Below, one piece after another: positions 1 to 5,073 of a DNA stretch of 25,621 nucleotides; positions within the stretch are counted from its first letter, which is position 1; each line of letters opens with the position of its first letter. A model generated the notes under the pieces. It saw only the letters and a program-made list of their open reading frames with translations, did not search any database and was not told where the DNA came from. The position numbers were made by a program, and so were the translations under genes. The stretch comes from an uncultured Actinomycetes bacterium. Lineage in GTDB: Bacteria; Actinomycetota; Acidimicrobiia; Acidimicrobiales; Ilumatobacteraceae. Location of the stretch: the NCBI GenBank assembly GCA_903858075.1, contig CAIOHI010000167.1:1-25621 (forward strand). The letters are read 5' to 3'.

Positions 1-1
1 A

Positions 2-379
2 AAAGTGCTGGAAATGGCTGTTGAATACGCCAAGGTCCGCGTGCAGTTTGGTCGCCCCATTGGTTCATTCCAGGCAATCAAGCACAAGTGTGCAGACATG
101 TTGCTTGAAGTGGAGTCGGCCAAGTCGGCTGCGTACTACGGCATGTGGTGTGCAAGTGAAATGAACGAAGAACTTGCTTCGGTTGCATCGCTTGCAAAGG
201 CCTATTGCTCGGAAGCATATTTCCACGCAACAGCAGAGAACATTCAAATTCACGGTGGTATTGGTTTCACCTGGGAACACCCAGCACACCTGTACTTCAA
301 GCGTGCGAAGTCGAGCGAATTGATGTTTGGTGACCCCACCTATCATCGCGAGCTTCTTGCTCAGCGCATTGGCATTTGA
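2..379 (+). CDS. Acyl-CoA dehydrogenase, C-terminal part (cut by window start)
   Basis: This is the C-terminal helical domain of an acyl-CoA dehydrogenase; the reading frame is open to the left edge, so the N-terminal and beta domains lie outside the window. The enzyme class oxidises an acyl-CoA to the 2,3-enoyl-CoA with FAD. Visible family features are the 'VQFGRPIGSFQAIKH' segment (flavin and dimer contact region) and 'IQIHGGIGFTWEHPAHLYFKR' near the end. The HGGIGFTWEH form is common in actinobacterial FadE proteins, including those of steroid or side-chain degradation, but substrate cannot be told from this fragment. The stop overlaps the TTG start of the next gene by 4 bp (TTGA), so the two are probably co-translated. 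The apparent GTG start at 5 is internal and not a real start. Confidence 0.9.
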   Translation, partial: KVLEMAVEYAKVRVQFGRPIGSFQAIKHKCADMLLEVESAKSAAYYGMWCASEMNEELASVASLAKAYCSEAYFHATAENIQIHGGIGFTWEHPAHLYFKRAKSSELMFGDPTYHRELLAQRIGI

Positions 380-828
380 TTCTCGCTGTTTTTATAGCTG
401 CAGCTTCAATATCAGTTTTTTTGATTGCTGCATTGGTAGTTGGTCGCGAGGCGCGACGGCTTGATGCCGTTGCGCCTCGTGCCGTTTATGACCTTGTTGA
501 AGCAACGGAGTTTGTTGCAGATCTTCTTCCTTCTTCAACCCAAGGTCGTCTCACGCTCGACGAACTTCGCGAGATGCTGGTACTTCACATGCGTTGGTTG
601 CACGCTCAAGGACTGCAGCCCAACAAAGTGGTTGATTTGCCACAGGAAATTCGCGATGTGGTGCTGATTACTGAAGACCAACTCACCGGTTACTTATTGG
701 CGCAAGCCAGTGAGGCTGGTGTAGAGGTACTAGACGACGTAGATGTTGTCTATGTGGTGCAAGCGCACTTGGCTTATTTCGACGCCATTGGAGCAGTAGG
801 ACCAACTGCTTCATCGACAGATCTCTGA
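376..828 (+). CDS. Membrane-anchored protein of unknown function
   Basis: 150-aa protein, not recognised. Residues 1-23 form one hydrophobic helix (MILAVFIAAASISVFLIAAL), followed by Arg-rich residues, which predicts an N-terminal anchor with the rest in the cytoplasm. The soluble part is acidic and mostly helical, with 'LTLDELREMLVLHMRWLHAQGL' and a second block around 'QEIRDVVLITEDQLTGYLLAQA'. The start is taken as TTG at 376 because it overlaps the previous stop as TTGA and gives a complete membrane helix; no clear Shine-Dalgarno sequence is seen. Its last 55 bp overlap the end of the glycosyltransferase gene on the other strand. Coupling to an acyl-CoA dehydrogenase is the only functional hint. 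Function unknown. Confidence 0.75.
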   Translation: MILAVFIAAASISVFLIAALVVGREARRLDAVAPRAVYDLVEATEFVADLLPSSTQGRLTLDELREMLVLHMRWLHAQGLQPNKVVDLPQEIRDVVLITEDQLTGYLLAQASEAGVEVLDDVDVVYVVQAHLAYFDAIGAVGPTASSTDL

Positions 829-2153
829 CCAGGCCGATTCGACTTCCACGCCACCTGGTACTTCTGCAGTGCAGGATGTCCGTAGGTTTCATTTTCTAAT
901 TGGTCGCGCCACCGTTCACCCAAGAGCGCAACGTGAGCAGGGTTGAGCTTCGCTTCACGGGTCTTTGACTCGAAGTGAAAGCAATCGGTGTACGGCGTGT
1001 ACAGAACTCGTTTGCCGAGTAGTTGTATTTTCAAGGCAAAGTCGATGTCGTTGTAGTCGCTGGGAAATTGTGTACTTAGCCCGCCTACTTCAATAAAAAC
1101 ATGCCGGGGAGTCAGCGCACATGCGGCGATAACGCTAGATACTTCGCGCGCAACGGTGAGCATGTTGTATGCGCCCGCACAATTTCCAGGAAAGCCGCGG
1201 TAAGAGTCATAAGGAACCGGATTAAAAAAGTGTCCTGCACTTTGAATGGAGCCATCTTCGTAGAGCAGTTTCGGGCCAACAAGCCCCACAGTGTCATCGG
1301 AAAAATAGCTCAACATAGTTTGAATGAGGTCTGGGTTACTCGGTTCTGTGTCGTCATTGAGTAGGAGTAAATAATCGGCTGTGGTGTGTGCGGCGCCAAG
1401 GTTAACCTTCTCGGCAAAATTAAAAGGTCGATTGAAAGGCACTATACGAACACGACCTGGTGCAGCGGTTTCAATGTCGTGAAGTGCGGTTGCAGGTGTT
1501 GCATCATCAACAACAACAATGATTTCAAAATTTTGGAATGTTGAATGTTTTACTAACTGCGCAATGGCATGTGCAGCTAAAACGCAGTTCTTGCCGCGTA
1601 CTTCAGCTTCGGTGCCGCGTGTAGGAATAATGACAGCAACTGTGGGCTCGGTGCTCTGTGTGCGATCAACAACGACCCCCGAGCCGTTCTCGTTCATGTG
1701 GCACTGCGCTTTAATTCCTGTACGCAGGCAGTGAGATTTTACTGCTTCAAGATCGGTGCTGGGGAAACGGTATTCCCATGGTGCGCTGTACAAAAAGAGA
1801 GGCACGCGGCCAATGTGTGATGCATGTTCGCTGAGAAGAAGTGCGCGGTGGTGTGGCGACAATGAACACAGTGCATCGGCTCCGCCCGCTTGTGCAACAA
1901 GGTCGGCGGTCGCGAGCACCACATCGCCTACATAACAATGTCCACGTAAACGTTCGGGCGACCAGCCCGGGCGCAACACTTGAATGGGTTCTTCATATTT
2001 GTCATTTGTGGGGTGCAGCGAGTCGCCGTACACCATGTCGTACGTAGAAGCCCTTAGCCACTTTCCCAATTCCGTGCGGAATTCTCTTCCAAGCTTGCAG
2101 TGTGACGGAATGAATGCGATGTATCGCCCAATACGCCGAGACGAGGTGGTCAT
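774..2153 (-). CDS. Family 2 glycosyltransferase (GT-A fold)
   Basis: 459-aa protein starting at ATG 2153, chosen because this ATG overlaps the stop of the upstream 87-aa gene as ATGA; the frame extends upstream to 2243 but that part is not GT-like. It transfers a sugar from a nucleotide donor to an acceptor, probably in cell-surface polysaccharide synthesis. Residues about 1-165 form an N-terminal domain found in O-antigen-type GT2 proteins. The GT-A domain begins near 171 (TVAVIIPTRG), has the donor-binding 'LLLLNDDTEP' (about 262-271, DDT as the metal motif) and the acceptor/catalytic 'YNDIDFALK' (367-375), then 'FHFESKTRE'. The last 18 residues overlap the convergent membrane-protein gene and look like a non-conserved tail. 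Donor and acceptor cannot be assigned. Confidence 0.88.
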   Translation of the reverse strand: MTTSSRRIGRYIAFIPSHCKLGREFRTELGKWLRASTYDMVYGDSLHPTNDKYEEPIQVLRPGWSPERLRGHCYVGDVVLATADLVAQAGGADALCSLSPHHRALLLSEHASHIGRVPLFLYSAPWEYRFPSTDLEAVKSHCLRTGIKAQCHMNENGSGVVVDRTQSTEPTVAVIIPTRGTEAEVRGKNCVLAAHAIAQLVKHSTFQNFEIIVVVDDATPATALHDIETAAPGRVRIVPFNRPFNFAEKVNLGAAHTTADYLLLLNDDTEPSNPDLIQTMLSYFSDDTVGLVGPKLLYEDGSIQSAGHFFNPVPYDSYRGFPGNCAGAYNMLTVAREVSSVIAACALTPRHVFIEVGGLSTQFPSDYNDIDFALKIQLLGKRVLYTPYTDCFHFESKTREAKLNPAHVALLGERWRDQLENETYGHPALQKYQVAWKSNRPGQRSVDEAVGPTAPMASK

Positions 2154-2413
2154 GTGGCAACTCGTTTGATGCGGGAGCGAATTCCGCGAGGCAAGTGTCG
2201 ATAGAAAAATCGCAGGGGCCGCACCCACCAGTGGTGAACCCATACCTTTTGTTCTTCGGCAGACTTGTACGTGGGAAATTTGTAGGTCTCGACGGGAATT
2301 CCGCTGAGTACGTGATATTCACGGCAACGCTTCTGGGCCATTTCGCCGAGAACAGCATCGGTTTCATCAAGTTGCTGAAGAAACTCTTTCATGTCGTTCT
2401 CGCTTGGCGCCAC
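2150..2413 (-). CDS. Small basic protein upstream of the glycosyltransferase, unknown
   Basis: 87-aa protein, not recognised. The stop overlaps the glycosyltransferase ATG by 4 bp (ATGA), which argues that it is a real, co-translated gene. I choose GTG at 2413 because it lies 7 nt behind a TAGGCT -10 box (2421-2426 on minus), the leaderless spacing seen elsewhere in the window; ATG 2392 (MKEFLQQLDET) is the alternative. The N-terminal half is acidic and helical; the C-terminal half is aromatic and strongly basic ('VWVHHWWVRPLRFFYRHLPRG', then 'IRSRIKRVAT'), as in a peripheral membrane or nucleic-acid contact. It may be a partner or the detached N-terminus of the glycosyltransferase. Low certainty on function. 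Confidence 0.6.
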   Translation of the reverse strand: MAPSENDMKEFLQQLDETDAVLGEMAQKRCREYHVLSGIPVETYKFPTYKSAEEQKVWVHHWWVRPLRFFYRHLPRGIRSRIKRVAT

Positions 2414-2420
2414 AGCAGTG

Positions 2421-2439
2421 AGCCTAGTGCCGCTATTCT
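2421..2439. promoter_or_regulatory. Compact bidirectional promoter region
   Basis: Two facing -10 boxes lie in the 33 bp between divergent starts. On minus, TAGGCT (2426 to 2421) is followed by 7 nt and GTG 2413. On plus, TATTCT (2434-2439) is followed by 7 nt and ATG 2447. Both fit leaderless transcription. No good -35 box is seen for either, and the two polymerase footprints would overlap, so the two directions probably compete. Confidence 0.45.
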
Positions 2440-2446
2440 TGGGTAC

Positions 2447-2671
2447 ATGGAACGGCCCGGCAAGTTTGAACATACGCGCTATCTCGGAGACAAACGCACA
2501 CAGCTTGTTTACGATGTCGATAACTGGAGCGAGCCCGACATCATCAACGACATCGTGGCAAGCGAAGTGGGTTTATGTTTTGGGCCAGATACCGAAGTAG
2601 AGGCGCGTAATCGTGGCTACACATTGGCCACTCCGGGTAAAACGCGTCGCATGCGCGCCCCGCGCGCCTAA
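2447..2671 (+). CDS. Small conserved-looking protein, unknown
   Basis: 74-aa protein, not recognised by name. ATG 2447 is chosen because it sits 7 nt behind TATTCT; the same frame stays open upstream to 2114 but that part overlaps the minus-strand gene and reads like a shadow. The sequence has the look of a compact conserved domain: 'HTRYLGDKRTQLVYDVDN', then 'INDIVASEV', then 'CFGPDTEVEARNRGY', ending in a basic tail (GKTRRMRAPRA). The single Cys is in the CFGPDT segment. It is followed after 6 bp by the alpha/beta-hydrolase-fold gene on the same strand, so the two are likely co-transcribed. Function not inferable. Confidence 0.65.
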   Translation: MERPGKFEHTRYLGDKRTQLVYDVDNWSEPDIINDIVASEVGLCFGPDTEVEARNRGYTLATPGKTRRMRAPRA

Positions 2672-2677
2672 GCACTT

Positions 2678-3478
2678 ATGGCTACAGGTGAAAGTTCTGG
2701 TGCAATCAACACAATGTTGATCAACTCGACCTTTGCGTCGAGTGGGCTCACACTTTCTAGTTATTTCGCACGACCCAATGGCGTATTTGGTCCGCTTCCT
2801 GGGGTCATTTTGTGTCACGGATTTCCCATTGGGCCACTTGACGCGCGTCAGTCTGCAGGCACCTTTCCGCAGGTCATCGACCGCATGGCAAATGAAGTCG
2901 GGTGTGCAGCACTCACATTTACATTCCGTGGCTGTGGTGCAAGTGAAGGCGACTTCTCTTTGCAAGGTTGGGTTGACGACCTGCGAGCAGCAATTGATTA
3001 CTTGGTTGCAATTGGCAATGTCGACAGTGTGTGGTTGGTAGGTACTAATACAGGAGCATCAGTGGCATTGTGCGTCGCGGCCGACGACCCGCGCGTCAAT
3101 GGTTGTGTGTCGCTCAGCGGTCGAGCTGACTTCGACGATTGGGCCGAGCAGCCACGTCGCTTCTTGGAGCACGCACGAGATATTGGGGCTATTCGTCGTG
3201 CTGGGTTCCCGCAGAACTTCGATGAATGGAGTCGGGAACTCAGGCGGTTTCGTCCTATCGATGCGGCACGGCGTTTTGCTCCGCGGCCACTCATGGTGCT
3301 TCACGGTGACGACGATGAGAGCGTGCCAACAGCCGATGCACGAGCGTTAGCCGAAGCACACGGTTCTGCAGAGTTGCGCATTATTGCCGGCGCGGGGCAC
3401 AGGTTGCGTCACGACCCACGAGCACTTGCGGTGTTGTTTGGTTGGCTCGATCGCGAAAGGTCGCGACTCGCTTCGTAA
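2678..3478 (+). CDS. Alpha/beta-hydrolase-fold protein with Asn at the nucleophile position
   Basis: 266-aa protein with an alpha/beta-hydrolase layout: strand and oxyanion region 'GVILCHGFP' (42-50), 'FTFRGCGASEGDF' (81-93), nucleophile elbow 120-128, cap region about 150-195, acid loop 'LMVLHGDDDESVP' (205-217) and the His region 'IIAGAGHRLRHD' (235-246). The elbow, normally G-x-S-x-G, reads GTNTG (122-126), so the nucleophile is Asn124, encoded by AAT; the Asp and His of the triad appear present. It may be non-hydrolytic or use another residue; a sequencing error is possible but would need a base change. Start ATG 2678 follows the previous gene by 6 bp; ATG 2714 is an alternative. Its stop TAA abuts the galE stop on the other strand. 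Confidence 0.82.
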   Translation: MATGESSGAINTMLINSTFASSGLTLSSYFARPNGVFGPLPGVILCHGFPIGPLDARQSAGTFPQVIDRMANEVGCAALTFTFRGCGASEGDFSLQGWVDDLRAAIDYLVAIGNVDSVWLVGTNTGASVALCVAADDPRVNGCVSLSGRADFDDWAEQPRRFLEHARDIGAIRRAGFPQNFDEWSRELRRFRPIDAARRFAPRPLMVLHGDDDESVPTADARALAEAHGSAELRIIAGAGHRLRHDPRALAVLFGWLDRERSRLAS

Positions 3479-4462
3479 CTACTTGGTGTAGCCGTCAATA
3501 TGCGTGCTGTGCCATTGCCACGCTGTTGCAATGATGTCGTCGAGGGAATACTGCGCCTGCCACCCAAGGGTTTGCGCTGCAAAAGCAGGGTCGGCGTACA
3601 CCTCAACGGGGTCTCCGGCACGTCGTGGCGACATGACGTACGGAACTTGTCGGCCGGAAATGCGTTCTGTTGCCTGAAGTACCTCAAGCACTGTTGTGCC
3701 TTTTCCTGTGCCCACATTGCATGAGGTTGTGGGCTTACCGTCGGTGAGATAATTGAGAGCCTTCACATGCGCATCGGCTAGGTCGACAACGTGAATATAG
3801 TCGCGAATGCCTGTGCCGTCACGAGTGGGGTAGTCGTTACCGAAGACTTCAAGGGCATCTCGTTTGCCAAGCGTTGCTTTCATCACTACTGGTACAAGAT
3901 TTGTTGTGACAGACCAATCTTCACCAATGAGCGAATCGAACGAGTCGCCGGCAGCATTGAAATAGCGCAGGCTCACAGAACGCAGGCCATGTGTTTCGCT
4001 AAACCAGTGCAGCATGCGCTCAGTCATGTATTTCGTTTCGGCGTACACGCTTTCGGGGTGTAGTGGTGCATCTTCACGAACAGGAACAGTCTCTGGTGTT
4101 CCGTACACCGAAGCAGAAGATGAGAAAACAACTTTGTCGACCCCAGCTTGCGCGAGTGCCTCTACGAGCAAAGTTGACCCAGTGACATTGTTGGAAAAAT
4201 ATCGACCAGGGTTACTCATTGATTCGCCAACGCTTTTGTAGGCGGCAAAGTGAATGACTTCGGTGATGCCATATTTCTTGCATGTTGATTTAATGAGGTC
4301 TTGATTTGCGATGTTCCCTACAACTAACTCTGTACCTAAGAGCGCCTCGCGATGCCCAAGTTCGAGTGAGTCGAATACAACAACATCGCGTCCGGCGTTC
4401 ACCAGTTGCCGCACAGTGTGAGACCCGATGTAGCCGGCACCACCGGTAACAAGAGTGGTCAT
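3479..4462 (-). CDS. galE: UDP-glucose 4-epimerase
   Basis: 327-aa cytosolic short-chain dehydrogenase-type epimerase that interconverts UDP-glucose and UDP-galactose (Leloir pathway; supplies UDP-Gal for glycans). Seen: the NAD-binding 'TGGAGYIGSH' (6-15), 'HFAAYKSVGESMSNP' (71-85), 'VVFSSSASVYG' (111-121) with the catalytic Ser region, and the YxxxK motif Tyr140-x3-Lys144 (YAETK). 'RDGTGIRDYIHVVDLADAH' is the usual substrate-binding stretch. Full length for the family. Its ATG (4462) overlaps the stop of the upstream HhH-GPD gene as ATGA, so it is the third gene of an aceE operon. Context fits supply of sugar donors, for instance to the nearby glycosyltransferase, though the operon itself is not a sugar operon. 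Confidence 0.93.
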   Translation of the reverse strand: MTTLVTGGAGYIGSHTVRQLVNAGRDVVVFDSLELGHREALLGTELVVGNIANQDLIKSTCKKYGITEVIHFAAYKSVGESMSNPGRYFSNNVTGSTLLVEALAQAGVDKVVFSSSASVYGTPETVPVREDAPLHPESVYAETKYMTERMLHWFSETHGLRSVSLRYFNAAGDSFDSLIGEDWSVTTNLVPVVMKATLGKRDALEVFGNDYPTRDGTGIRDYIHVVDLADAHVKALNYLTDGKPTTSCNVGTGKGTTVLEVLQATERISGRQVPYVMSPRRAGDPVEVYADPAFAAQTLGWQAQYSLDDIIATAWQWHSTHIDGYTK

Positions 4463-5064
4463 TTGCTGGTTTTTGCTTTCAAGGGGCGGCTCTGCTTATC
4501 GCGTGCTGCTGCCTTTTCTGCTTTTTTCCAAGTACGAACCAAGAGCAAGGTTTCGGGCGAAGTGATGTCGGCAACAGTGCGAGGGTTTGTATCACCAAAC
4601 ACCCCTGCTTCAGTTTTCCAATTTTTAGGAACAACACCCATGCGCTTACCGAGGAGCGCAATAAAGATTTGCGCTTTTTCTTCGCCGAAGCCAGGAAGTA
4701 CGCGAAGGCGCTCGGTGAGCAATGCTGCATCGGTAACGCCAGCCCACATATTTTCACCTTTGTTTTTGTACTCGCGAGCAATGATGCAGCACAGTTCGTG
4801 AATGCGCCGGCTCATAGAGGCAGGGAAGCGGTGAATTGCTGGCTTTGTGCAGCACATCGACACGAAGTCTTCTACGTCCATGAGAGAAATTTTCTTCGGG
4901 TCAAGATGACCAAGGCGCTCTTTAATAGTGGCTGGCCCTTTGAATGCCCATTCCATTGGTACTTGCTGGTCGAGCAACATTCCAATAAGTAGTGCAGTTC
5001 CATTGCTGTTGAGCAACTTGTCGGCTGCTGTGTCTCCGGTGATGTAAAGGGTTCCTGTGCTCAT
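4459..5064 (-). CDS. HhH-GPD family protein (base-excision-repair fold, actinobacterial type)
   Basis: 201-aa protein with the helix-hairpin-helix GPD fold of DNA glycosylases. Seen: 'LIGMLLDQQVPMEWAF' (26-41), equivalent to the L-x-QQ helix of the Nth/AlkA fold, and the hairpin 'LPGFGEEKAQIFIALLGK' (123-140). It resembles the uncharacterised actinobacterial HhH-GPD family I know as TIGR03252. The Asp that normally follows the hairpin in a V-D-x-H-V segment is not evident (the sequence continues RMGVVPKNWKTEAGVFGD), and there is no C-terminal Fe-S cysteine set, so glycosylase activity is not assured. The C-terminus is Lys-rich. It lies 9 bp downstream of aceE and overlaps galE by 4 bp. Confidence 0.85.
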   Translation of the reverse strand: MSTGTLYITGDTAADKLLNSNGTALLIGMLLDQQVPMEWAFKGPATIKERLGHLDPKKISLMDVEDFVSMCCTKPAIHRFPASMSRRIHELCCIIAREYKNKGENMWAGVTDAALLTERLRVLPGFGEEKAQIFIALLGKRMGVVPKNWKTEAGVFGDTNPRTVADITSPETLLLVRTWKKAEKAAARDKQSRPLKAKTSK

Positions 5065-5073
5065 GATGTTCTC

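Noticed and set aside
2154..2243. N-terminal extension of the glycosyltransferase
   Set aside because: Residues before MTTSSRR do not resemble the family, and the ATG at 2153 overlaps the upstream stop as ATGA.
2114..2446. Upstream extension of the 74-aa gene on plus
   Set aside because: This part overlaps the 87-aa minus-strand gene and glycosyltransferase start, has no domain-like content, and a better start with a -10 box is at 2447.
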